A DNA stretch of 6,386 bases from DATCVA01 sp036567205 (GCA_036567205.1 DATCVA010000194.1:1-6386), one strand, 5' to 3'. Counted from the stretch's first letter, positions 1 to 5,616 are shown. The notes: generated from the sequence alone by a model not told the origin. Numbers and translations are program-made.

Positions 1-464
1 TTCAACTGTTCTTTTTATATTACGTACTGCCCGAATACGGTATTGTCTTGCCCGCCTTTTTGACCGGCGCACTGGCGCTGGGTATTCAGTACAGCGCCTA
101 TACCTCGGAAGTCTACAGGGCGGGACTGGAATCGATTTCCCATGGACAAACCGAAGCTGCGCGGGCTTTAGACCTGTCCCCAAAACGCACGTTCGGTTTC
201 ATCATTTTGCCTCAGGCCTTGCCGCGCATAGTCCCCGCTTTGGGCAACTACCTGGTCTCCATCATGAAAGACGTACCGGTGCTCTCGGTGGTATCAGTGC
301 TTGAAATGCTTAATGTCGCCAAAATTATCGGCGACCGCACCTTCAATTACCTGATTCCTCTTTCCATGGTGGGAGGCCTGTATCTGATACTGACGCTCGT
401 GGCTTCCGCCGCAGTACGTTACCTGGACACCCGACTACCAAACGAAGGAATACCTCTGCGATGA
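1..464 (+). CDS. ehuD: Ectoine/hydroxyectoine ABC transporter permease EhuD (3' part)
   Basis: This is the C-terminal 153 residues of an inner-membrane permease of the polar amino acid (His/Gln) ABC family. The frame is open from the window edge (first full codon at 3), so the real start and roughly the first third lie outside; the TTG at 48 is an internal leucine codon. Residues 51-53 of the visible part are the EAA of the cytoplasmic loop that contacts the ATPase, followed by an I-I-L-P-Q-A-L stretch. Hydrophobic segments before and after the loop fit membrane helices. The usual glycine four residues after EAA is aspartate here (codon 171-173). Its stop overlaps the start of the ATPase gene as ATGA. 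Assignment to EhuD rather than another amino acid permease rests mainly on the adjacent ATPase and the convergent ect operon. The rest of the permease pair and the binding protein (ehuC, ehuB) are expected upstream of the window. Confidence 0.8.
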   Translation, partial: QLFFLYYVLPEYGIVLPAFLTGALALGIQYSAYTSEVYRAGLESISHGQTEAARALDLSPKRTFGFIILPQALPRIVPALGNYLVSIMKDVPVLSVVSVLEMLNVAKIIGDRTFNYLIPLSMVGGLYLILTLVASAAVRYLDTRLPNEGIPLR

Positions 465-1237
465 ACGAATCCATTATCAAATTCGACAAAGTTACCAAGC
501 GGTTCGGCGACGTAACGGTACTGGATTCGCTGGATTTCGAAGTAAAAAAAGGCGAAAAAGTCACCATCATTGGCCCATCCGGCTCTGGAAAATCCACGGT
601 TCTGCGCATTTTAATGACACTGGAAACCATTGACGCAGGCGTAATTCATGTAGCCGGCAAACCGTTGTGGCATGAATATCGAAATAACGAACTCGTTCCA
701 GCCAGCGAATCTCATTTGCGCGATATGCGTAAGGAAATGGGTATGGTTTTTCAGCAGTTCAATTTGTTTCCGCACATGACTGTGCGACGCAATATAACAG
801 AAGCACCTGTTCAGGTACTGGGCCTTCCAAAGGAAAAAGCCAACCGCCGCGCGGACGAATACCTGGAGCTGGTGGGGTTGTCGGATCAGGCCGACAAATT
901 CCCGCGCCAGTTGTCAGGCGGCCAGCAACAACGTGTCGCTATTGCTCGCGCACTGGCTATGCGGCCCAACATTATGCTTTTTGACGAGCCAACCTCGGCA
1001 TTGGATCCGGAACTAGTGGGAGAAGTGCTAAGCGTTATTCAGCGCTTGTCCGAAGAACATGACCTGACCATGCTGCTGGTTACCCACGAGATGCAGTTTG
1101 CCAAGCAGATTTCAGATCGTGTCTGCTTCTTCGACAAGGGCAGTATCGTTGAGGAAGGGCCGCCGGAACAGCTCTTTATTGAACCCAGGGAAACCAGAAC
1201 TCAAGAATTTCTGAAAGGCTTCATCAGCCCGCCTTAA
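461..1237 (+). CDS. ehuA: Ectoine/hydroxyectoine ABC transporter ATP-binding protein EhuA
   Basis: A 258-residue cytoplasmic ATPase that would power import of ectoine and 5-hydroxyectoine through EhuC/EhuD. All nucleotide-binding motifs are intact: Walker A GPSGSGKST at 38-46, Q-loop Q98 within FQQFNLFPHMTV, signature LSGGQ at 151-155, Walker B IMLFDEP at 171-177 with catalytic E176, D-loop SALD at 179-182, and switch histidine H209. A charged insertion at about 70-90, between Walker A and the Q-loop, is typical of the HisP-like branch that includes EhuA. The ATG overlaps the permease stop by 4 nt and has a GAAGGAA ribosome site at 444-450, so translation is probably coupled. Length is normal for the family. 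It is surely a polar amino acid-type ABC ATPase. The Ehu assignment is inferred from family resemblance and linkage to ect genes; a general polar amino acid importer is the alternative. Confidence 0.85.
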   Translation: MNESIIKFDKVTKRFGDVTVLDSLDFEVKKGEKVTIIGPSGSGKSTVLRILMTLETIDAGVIHVAGKPLWHEYRNNELVPASESHLRDMRKEMGMVFQQFNLFPHMTVRRNITEAPVQVLGLPKEKANRRADEYLELVGLSDQADKFPRQLSGGQQQRVAIARALAMRPNIMLFDEPTSALDPELVGEVLSVIQRLSEEHDLTMLLVTHEMQFAKQISDRVCFFDKGSIVEEGPPEQLFIEPRETRTQEFLKGFISPP

Positions 1238-1328
1238 AAGCGAATACCCTCAAGCCCCAAGAAAAAATACAAAAACGGTATTCGAACATCGAGCATGAAG
1301 AAGTTCGAACTAAAAATCCACAGCCACC

Positions 1329-1356
1329 GCCGGACGAACGCAAAAGCCCGTCCGGC
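1329..1356 (-). terminator. GC-rich hairpin downstream of ectD, possible terminator
   Basis: A perfect 8-bp stem GCCGGACG/CGTCCGGC with a 12-nt loop. Read on the minus strand it lies about 50 nt past the ectD stop, and an ATTTTT tract follows about 11 nt after the stem, which is further than in a standard terminator. On the plus strand no T-run follows it, so any role in ending ehuA transcripts is less supported. Confidence 0.4.
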
Positions 1357-1368
1357 ACCAGCCGATGG

Positions 1369-1405
1369 CTAGTGTGCTGCCTGATTAACTCAGACAGCGC
1401 ACTAG
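1369..1405 (-). terminator. Hairpin immediately after ectD, probable terminator or 3'-end structure
   Basis: Two 16-nt arms (1369-1384 and 1390-1405) flank a 5-nt loop. Fourteen positions are Watson-Crick paired. In minus-strand RNA one of the other two is a G-U wobble and one a mismatch; in plus-strand RNA these roles swap. The stem begins 2 nt after the ectD stop codon. No T-run follows directly, so it may block exonucleases or work with the next hairpin (1329-1356) rather than act as a classic intrinsic terminator. Confidence 0.5.
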
Positions 1406-1407
1406 TA

Positions 1408-2325
1408 CTAGCCAGCAGAAGCGGTCTCTAACGGCTCGAGCGCCACAAACCGCTCGCGCGTTGCAATATACTCCGGACGCGGTTTCAACCCATACTTAGG
1501 CTCGTTCAACGTATTTTCCATACTGTTGTAGACCATAAACACATTGGCGCGTGGCCACGGCGAGATATTGCCGTTAGAACCATGCATGGTATTGCAATCG
1601 AAAAACACCACCGAGCCCGCCCTGGCGGTGATGGCCCGAATACCGCCCTGCTCAACCAACAATTGCAGGCTGATCGGATCAGGTACGCCGTATTCTTGCT
1701 TCTTCAGCGACTCTTTATAATGCTCATCGGGCGTCTGGCCCTGGCAAGAAACAAACTGGCGGTGCGATCCCGGAACCAGCATTAATGGCCCGTTACACTC
1801 ATTGTTATCGGTTAGTAAAACCGAACAACTTAATGCCCGCATGCCTGGCATGCCGTCTTCGATATGCCAGGTTTCGAAATCGGAATGCCAGTAAAATTCC
1901 TTGCCGTTGAAACCCGGCTTCATGTTGACCCGGGACTGATGCATGTAAACCTCAGAGCCCAGGATCTGGCGCCCCACGTTGATCAAACGCGGATCACGCG
2001 CCAGGCTGGCCACTACAGGACTTAGCTCATGAACCCTGAAGATGGACCGCACAGCATTGCTGCCCGGCTCGGTAATAGCCTCGTCACGGCCAACAATGGC
2101 TGGATCCCCGCTCAGGCGCTTTACCTCGCCTAAAAACCCCTGGACCTCATCCTGACTAAACACGTCTTCCAGAACAATAAAACCATCGCGTTCGTACGAT
2201 GCAATTTGCTCGGCTGATAGCGCCTGGGCGCAGGCTCCCATGTTGTATACGACGGGATCCTGGCGCGCAATGATGGCCGAGGTCCGGTCGTTACGCGAGG
2301 CATAAATATCACTAAAAGTTCGCAT
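1408..2325 (-). CDS. ectD: Ectoine 5-hydroxylase EctD
   Basis: A 305-residue cytoplasmic Fe(II)- and 2-oxoglutarate-dependent dioxygenase of the PhyH-like superfamily. It converts ectoine to 5-hydroxyectoine using O2 and 2-oxoglutarate, releasing succinate and CO2. The EctD signature is clear: FYWHSDFETWHIEDGMP at 144-160 supplies iron ligands H147 and D149, and FFDCNTMHGSNGN at 241-253 supplies the third, H248. R259 in PWPRANVF fits the 2-oxoglutarate-binding arginine. Y127-x-H-Q-S-R-x-N at 127-134 matches the conserved stretch that includes the ectoine-contacting glutamine (Q130). Length is typical (about 300). The ATG is preceded by AGGAGG with 5 nt spacing and lies 15 nt after ectC, so it is the last gene of the operon. 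No motif residue is missing, so an active enzyme is expected. Confidence 0.97.
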   Translation of the reverse strand: MRTFSDIYASRNDRTSAIIARQDPVVYNMGACAQALSAEQIASYERDGFIVLEDVFSQDEVQGFLGEVKRLSGDPAIVGRDEAITEPGSNAVRSIFRVHELSPVVASLARDPRLINVGRQILGSEVYMHQSRVNMKPGFNGKEFYWHSDFETWHIEDGMPGMRALSCSVLLTDNNECNGPLMLVPGSHRQFVSCQGQTPDEHYKESLKKQEYGVPDPISLQLLVEQGGIRAITARAGSVVFFDCNTMHGSNGNISPWPRANVFMVYNSMENTLNEPKYGLKPRPEYIATRERFVALEPLETASAG

Positions 2326-2330
2326 CGGTT

Positions 2331-2336
2331 CCTCCT
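2331..2336 (-). promoter_or_regulatory. Consensus Shine-Dalgarno for ectD
   Basis: AGGAGG on the minus strand, 5 nt before the ectD ATG and within the 15-nt ectC-ectD gap. It is the strongest ribosome site in the operon, fixes the ectD start, and would allow efficient independent initiation on the last cistron. Confidence 0.85.
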
Positions 2337-2340
2337 GTAT

Positions 2341-2736
2341 TCAGGCTGCGCTCGACACAGCGGGATAAACCCCTTTTTCGTCGTGTACCTCAAAACCCGT
2401 CAAAGGGGGATTGAACACACAAATTACCCGCAATGGCTTCTCGCCGCCGCGCAACCAGTGCTCATCGTTCTGATCCAGTGCGTAGACCACTCCAGGTCCC
2501 AGTACATATTTTTTTCCGTCAGCGATGGTTTCAATTTCCCCATCACCCTCGATGCACCACACGGCTTCCAGATGATTCTGATAATGAATATGCGTTTCCG
2601 TTCCGGGAAAAATAATTGTCTCGTGGAAGGAAAAGCCCATGCCGTCTTTCTTCAACAGCACACGACGGCTCAGCCAATTCTGCGTTTTCACTTCGTGTTC
2701 TGTGCCAATGACATCGTTAACGTTTTTAACAATCAT
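2341..2736 (-). CDS. ectC: L-ectoine synthase EctC
   Basis: A 131-residue cupin-fold enzyme that closes N-gamma-acetyl-2,4-diaminobutyrate to ectoine with loss of water, the last step of ectoine synthesis. The N-terminal MIVKNVNDVIGTE and WLSRRVLLKKDGMGFSFHET (21-40) are characteristic of EctC. The residues reported as metal ligands in studied EctC proteins, E57, Y85 and H93, are present in HYQNHLEAVW, GPGVVYALD and QNDEHWLRGG. Length matches the family (about 130). The ATG overlaps the ectB stop as ATGA, and the ribosome site GGAGGGAA lies inside the last ectB codons (2743-2750), so ectB and ectC are translationally coupled. Nothing appears broken. Confidence 0.97.
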   Translation of the reverse strand: MIVKNVNDVIGTEHEVKTQNWLSRRVLLKKDGMGFSFHETIIFPGTETHIHYQNHLEAVWCIEGDGEIETIADGKKYVLGPGVVYALDQNDEHWLRGGEKPLRVICVFNPPLTGFEVHDEKGVYPAVSSAA

Positions 2737-4043
2737 CGACGCTTCCCTCCAAATTTCAAGACCTGGGCACTGACACCTTGCTCGGCCAGAACTTCGCCTA
2801 CGCTGCGCTCGATGATTTCCAGCCCGCGCATCAGCAGCTCGTCTTCGATGGTCAGTGCAGGCAAGACCTTCAAAACCTCGTCGCTGGAACCCGACGTCTC
2901 GATGACCAAGCCGTGTTCAAAAGCTTTCTTGGCAATCTGGCTGGCCGTATCGTCTGTACCCGGGGTAACCAGCCCTTGTATCAGCCCGCGACCGCGCACG
3001 CTCAAGCCAGCTTGAGGGTAACTATGGACCAGGTTTTCCAGCCAGTCGCGTACGAAACGTTCTTTCCGTGCGGTATCGGCAGCGAAAGCGCCGTCGGCCC
3101 AGTAACTGTCAAGCGCTTGAGCCGCCGTTACAAAAGCCAGATTATTACCACGGAATGTACCGCTGTGAGCGCCCGGTTTCCAGATGTCCAGCTCGGGCTT
3201 CATCAACACCAGCGACATGGGCAACCCAAAACCGGACAACGATTTTGACAACGTAATGATGTCAGGCTGAATACCCGCCGACTCAAAACTGAAGAAACTG
3301 CCCGTACGTCCGCAACCCACCTGAATGTCATCCACAATCAACAACATATCGTGCTTATGACACACGCGTTCTAGCTCTTTTAGCCACCGCAGAGTTGCCA
3401 CATTGACCCCGCCCTCGCCCTGCACCGTTTCAACAATGACAGCTGCGGGGTGATCCATGCCACTGCTTGAGTCTTCGAGCATGCGCTCAAAATAACTTAT
3501 GGTGTTAACGTCGGGACCAAAATAACCGTCGAAAGGCATAAACGACGTATTGGCAAGACCTACCCCTGCCGCCTGACGAAACTTTGCGTTGGCCGTAACA
3601 GCCAGAGACCCTCCGCTGACACCATGGAAACCATGGGTAAACGACACAATATTCTGCCGTCCTTTCACCTGACGCGCCAACTTGAGCGCCGCCTCCACCG
3701 CGTTGGTACCGGTTGGGCCTGTAAACTGTAAGGTGTACTGCCACTTGCGAGGCTTGAACAGCACCCGCTCAAACGTTTCCAGAAAATATTTTTTTGCGCT
3801 GGTCGCCATATCCAGGCCGTGCACCAATCCATCCGTATCCAGGTATTCGATTAGTTTTTCTTTAAGGATGGGATTGTTGTGACCGTAATTAAGGGTTCCT
3901 GCACCACTGAAAAAATCAATGTATTCCTTGCCTTCTTCATCGATAAGTAAAGAACCTTTGGCCTGACTGAAAATTACCGGAAACGACCGGACGTAGCCTC
4001 TAACTTCCGACTCCATCCGGTCAAATATTTTTAAGTCCATCAT
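2733..4043 (-). CDS. ectB: L-2,4-diaminobutyrate transaminase EctB
   Basis: A 436-residue class-III, PLP-dependent aminotransferase. It moves the amino group of glutamate onto L-aspartate 4-semialdehyde to give L-2,4-diaminobutyrate, the first committed step to ectoine. Visible motifs are FSGAGTLNYGHNNP at 45-58, the cofactor-binding FTGPTGTNAVEAALKLAR at 107-124, the fold-I motif LLIVDDIQVGCGRTG at 234-248 with D238 expected to contact the pyridine nitrogen, and the Schiff-base lysine K267 in TLSKSLSGFGLP. AHSGTFRGNN (292-301) is the usual substrate/phosphate-side segment. Two ATG codons stand in tandem at the start; a GAGAGGAAG ribosome site just upstream suits either, and the first is annotated. 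A 100-nt gap separates it from ectA, whereas the other ect junctions overlap or are about 15 nt. Diaminobutyrate aminotransferases of siderophore pathways are similar, but the flanking ectA and ectC settle the role. Confidence 0.97.
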   Translation of the reverse strand: MMDLKIFDRMESEVRGYVRSFPVIFSQAKGSLLIDEEGKEYIDFFSGAGTLNYGHNNPILKEKLIEYLDTDGLVHGLDMATSAKKYFLETFERVLFKPRKWQYTLQFTGPTGTNAVEAALKLARQVKGRQNIVSFTHGFHGVSGGSLAVTANAKFRQAAGVGLANTSFMPFDGYFGPDVNTISYFERMLEDSSSGMDHPAAVIVETVQGEGGVNVATLRWLKELERVCHKHDMLLIVDDIQVGCGRTGSFFSFESAGIQPDIITLSKSLSGFGLPMSLVLMKPELDIWKPGAHSGTFRGNNLAFVTAAQALDSYWADGAFAADTARKERFVRDWLENLVHSYPQAGLSVRGRGLIQGLVTPGTDDTASQIAKKAFEHGLVIETSGSSDEVLKVLPALTIEDELLMRGLEIIERSVGEVLAEQGVSAQVLKFGGKRR

Positions 4044-4143
4044 TTTGCTTCCTCTCGGTTATAAAGGCGCTGCAACGAACATACAGCCGTCACCATCTAG
4101 CGTTGGAGCGCCTTCGGGCTAATGGATCGACCCAGTAGACGTC
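4044..4143 (-). other. ectA-ectB intercistronic gap (100 nt)
   Basis: No open frame of note. On the minus strand it contains a TTATAA stretch (within TTTATAACC, about 4058-4066) that resembles a -10 element but lacks a convincing -35 partner, and the ectB ribosome site GAGAGGAAG close to its 3' end. Only a 3-bp GC hairpin with a four-base loop (4110-4119) is visible, too weak to call a terminator. Confidence 0.5.
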
Positions 4144-4716
4144 TTACTTATGCAAGACCTCGAATGGACCGATCCGTATCAATGGTTCGTCGTCGTGCCC
4201 AGACGGGCCAAACAACTGCTGTTCGAACAAAGGGCTTTCGCGGCAATCGGCCCGCAGCATCCGCGCGAATCCGGCGAACATACCCCGCGATGCCGCATTA
4301 TTTGAACCAACCGTCGTTTCTATATAGCGAACTTGGCGCAACCCTGGACGCTCGAGCAGACTACTTAACATGCTGCGCCCCAAACCCCGGCCCCTTGCTC
4401 GCGAATGTACGGCCACCTGCCACACAAAGAGCACATCGGGTTTTGCGGGGGGAATGTAAGCGGAAAGATAACCGTCCAGAATTCCATCATGTTCGGCGAC
4501 CACGCAGGTATCCGAAAAATGCTCGCTAAGCAGCAGATAGGTATAAAGGGAATTCAGATCGAGCGGCGGGCACTCGGTGACAAGGCGATGAACCGCTGGC
4601 GCATCAGCCTTAAAGGGACGACGCAGTACCGTTATTTGGCTTTGTTGTTGATCGGCATCGACGGCCAATCCGGTACTGGACTCTTGTAGGGTGTAAGGGC
4701 TTGTATTATCAATCAA
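4144..4716 (-). CDS. ectA: L-2,4-diaminobutyrate N-gamma-acetyltransferase EctA
   Basis: A 190-residue GNAT-fold acetyltransferase. It transfers acetyl from acetyl-CoA to the gamma-amino group of L-2,4-diaminobutyrate, making the substrate of EctC. The EctA-specific CPPLDLNSLYTYLLLSEHF (49-67) and PDVLFVWQVAVH (93-104) are present. The acetyl-CoA loop fits R/Q-x-x-G-x-G as R106-A-R-G109-R-G111, followed by IETTVGSNNAASRGMF (132-147). The start is TTG at 4716-4714, overlapping the ectR stop as TTGA. An AGGA ribosome site lies 8 nt upstream, and no ATG or GTG occurs before the conserved domain begins near residue 28. The first 25 or so residues are not conserved in character, and a second in-frame TTG at residue 17 is possible but lacks a good ribosome site. 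The C-terminal 30 residues look variable. The enzyme appears intact. Confidence 0.95.
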   Translation of the reverse strand: MIDNTSPYTLQESSTGLAVDADQQQSQITVLRRPFKADAPAVHRLVTECPPLDLNSLYTYLLLSEHFSDTCVVAEHDGILDGYLSAYIPPAKPDVLFVWQVAVHSRARGRGLGRSMLSSLLERPGLRQVRYIETTVGSNNAASRGMFAGFARMLRADCRESPLFEQQLFGPSGHDDEPLIRIGPFEVLHK

Positions 4717-5258
4717 ACTACCAATCCTGATTCCGGAGGCACTTTACCTTGCGGCACCTCTAAAATGGTGGAGCCTAGCTCTTCTCCGGTTTCGGCTGGC
4801 ATGACCCCATCGGACTCCATCAGATTGACAATGCGTTCAAGCGACAAAGTGATGGTGGCCTGTTCCAGCTCGGGCAAGGCGTTTAATGCGTCGGCCAGTT
4901 TTTTCTGTAAAGGCGATGGCGTGTCTTTAGCCAACGCAATACCCGTTTCCGTCGCCGACACAAATACGATGCGGCGATCTTCGCGGCCACGCTCGCGGCG
5001 CACCAGGTTTTTATCTTCCAGGCGATCGAGTATGCCCACAACCGTACTGGGGCTAACGTGAATTTCACGACTGATCGCCGTAGCGGTAAGCGGCCCCTTG
5101 TCGATAACCGCACGCAAGCAAAGCAGCTGTGGAGAAGTGATATTGCTGCATGCCGCCAACTGCCGCGAATGCAGAGCGATCGACCTTGTAATACGGCGCA
5201 ATGCACGCAAAATGCGCAAGTCGTATGCCTGCAGCATGTCTGGCGAAGAGTTTGTCAT
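4713..5258 (-). CDS. ectR: MarR-family transcriptional regulator of the ect operon, EctR
   Basis: A 181-residue dimeric winged-helix DNA-binding protein. With the start at 5258, the N-terminal dimerisation helix covers about 10-35. The winged helix-turn-helix runs about 42-100: TSPQLLCLRAV, then GPLTATAISREI, the recognition helix HVSPSTVVGILDRLEDKNLV (67-86), and the wing RRERGREDRRIVFVSAT with the MarR D-x-R (D94-R95-R96). C-terminal helices follow at about 104-148, then a proline- and acid-rich tail to 181. It heads the ect operon and overlaps ectA by 4 nt. The ATG at 5258 is preferred, with a weak GGTG ribosome site about 8 nt upstream; a GTG three codons earlier (5267) is the alternative. 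By analogy with the methylotroph EctR1 it is probably a repressor controlling its own operon, and a candidate site lies at its promoter. The inducing signal cannot be read from sequence. Confidence 0.9.
   Translation of the reverse strand: MTNSSPDMLQAYDLRILRALRRITRSIALHSRQLAACSNITSPQLLCLRAVIDKGPLTATAISREIHVSPSTVVGILDRLEDKNLVRRERGREDRRIVFVSATETGIALAKDTPSPLQKKLADALNALPELEQATITLSLERIVNLMESDGVMPAETGEELGSTILEVPQGKVPPESGLVV
4725..4728 (-). promoter_or_regulatory. Shine-Dalgarno supporting the TTG start of ectA
   Basis: AGGA on the minus strand inside the last ectR codons, 8 nt before TTG. It is the main support for starting ectA at 4716 and implies that ribosomes finishing ectR re-initiate on ectA. 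Confidence 0.55.
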
Positions 5259-5285
5259 GATCAGCACCGTTAAGTTGAGTTTAAT

Positions 5286-5303
5286 TTATTTCAACTGAAA
5301 TCA
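5286..5303 (-). promoter_or_regulatory. Candidate EctR operator overlapping the -10 and start site
   Basis: On the minus strand TGATTTCA-GT-TGAAATAA: two 8-bp half-sites (7 of 8 positions symmetric, the inner 6 bp perfect) separated by 2 bp. It covers most of the -10 box and the predicted start. As I recall, the published EctR1 site of Methylomicrobium alcaliphilum has the same 8-2-8 geometry and also sits at a -10 region. A second dyad, AGTTGA/TCAACT (5273-5278 with 5291-5296), shares one arm region and may extend the site. Confidence 0.55.
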
Positions 5304-5328
5304 TATGCCCACAAACTAATATTGTCAA
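5300..5328 (-). promoter_or_regulatory. Sigma-70 promoter of the ectRABCD operon
   Basis: Read on the minus strand: a perfect -35 TTGACA at 5328-5323, a 17-nt spacer, and a -10 TATGAT at 5305-5300 (5 of 6 consensus). Transcription would start near 5293, about 35 nt before the ectR ATG. It is the only strong promoter seen for the operon, and its near-consensus form fits a promoter held down by a repressor. Confidence 0.85.
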
Positions 5329-5340
5329 TGACTCATAGCC

Positions 5341-5369
5341 TTGACATGACTTGTGGCCAGCAGTGTTAT
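5341..5369 (+). promoter_or_regulatory. Possible plus-strand promoter, back to back with the ect promoter
   Basis: TTGACA at 5341-5346, a 17-nt spacer, and TGTTAT at 5364-5369 (4 of 6 -10 consensus). The perfect -35 mirrors that of the ect promoter 12 nt away. No plus-strand gene of known type follows, so it may be a chance match or may drive a short noncoding transcript ending at the hairpin at 5552-5593. Confidence 0.3.
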
Positions 5370-5551
5370 TGATGCAACGTGACAATGCCCTCATCCTCTA
5401 TCGGCCCAGTGGAAATGTCCGGTTGAATGGAGGGATTGCAAGCCATGCGGACGGACGGGAACAATAATTACGATGAAGGCTATATACGGCCATCAGACGC
5501 TAAACTTTTTATTGACGTCAGAGGAATGGTCAGTGGCGGTCGCGCAAAATA

Positions 5552-5593
5552 TAATGCCCCGGCACAATCTTTGCAGATCATGCCGGGGCATTA
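5552..5593 (-). terminator. Strong intrinsic terminator after tldD
   Basis: A perfect 13-bp stem, TAATGCCCCGGCA with TGCCGGGGCATTA, and a 16-nt loop that can form a further 4-bp stem (ATCT/AGAT) beyond a small internal loop. It begins 23 nt after the tldD stop. On the minus strand TATTTTGCG follows the stem, giving a short U-tract. On the plus strand CTTCTTTTACC follows, so it could also stop plus-strand transcripts. It should insulate the ect promoter from tldD read-through. Confidence 0.8.
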
Positions 5594-5616
5594 CCTTCTT
5601 TTACCAGCGAAAAGCC

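Larger units (their letters stand above)
1238..1407. other. Convergent intergenic region between ehuA and ectD with several inverted repeats
   Basis: This 170-base gap between two converging operons contains no credible gene. It holds four dyads: CGAATACC/GGTATTCG (1241-1248 with 1277-1284), TTCGAAC/GTTCGAA (1281-1287 with 1303-1309), GCCGGACG/CGTCCGGC (1329-1336 with 1349-1356), and a long imperfect one at 1369-1405. The first two overlap and are mutually exclusive. None is followed by a good T-run on the plus strand, so no canonical intrinsic terminator for ehuA is visible. On the minus strand short T-runs follow the first dyad (CTTTT) and, about 11 nt on, the third (ATTTTT). Confidence 0.6.
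5259..5616. other. ectR-tldD intergenic region
   Basis: This 358-base gap holds the ect promoter and operator (5286-5328), a possible divergent promoter (5341-5369) and the tldD terminator hairpin (5552-5593). Between about 5376 and 5550 I see no convincing gene. A plus-strand frame opens at ATG 5427, or ATG 5445 with GGAGG 11 nt upstream, but it runs antisense into the end of tldD, has no recognisable family features and is probably spurious. Confidence 0.6.

Noticed and set aside
461..1237. The residue 70-90 insertion in the ATPase, considered as an unusual added element.
   Set aside because: The HisP-like branch of amino acid ABC ATPases normally carries an insertion here, so it is not notable.
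1400..1411. ACTAG direct repeat (ACTAGTACTAG) at the end of ectD, considered as an insertion or attachment-site footprint.
   Set aside because: Only 5 bp, with no mobile element, integrase or tRNA nearby; explained by the adjoining hairpin arm and the stop codon.
2383..3015. A 210-codon plus-strand frame opposite ectC and the 3' end of ectB.
   Set aside because: It lies wholly antisense to two clearly recognised genes, has low-complexity Ser/Arg/Pro-rich content and no family features; it is a frame shadow.
5513..5520. The 8-bp palindrome TGACGTCA in the intergenic region.
   Set aside because: A single short palindrome with no paired site or promoter context is expected by chance.
5527..5555. 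A plus-strand TGGTCA-N17-TATAAT promoter-like pair.
   Set aside because: The TATAAT is formed by the left arm and flank of the tldD terminator stem, and transcription would only read antisense into tldD; a weak -35 and a structural explanation make it likely coincidental.
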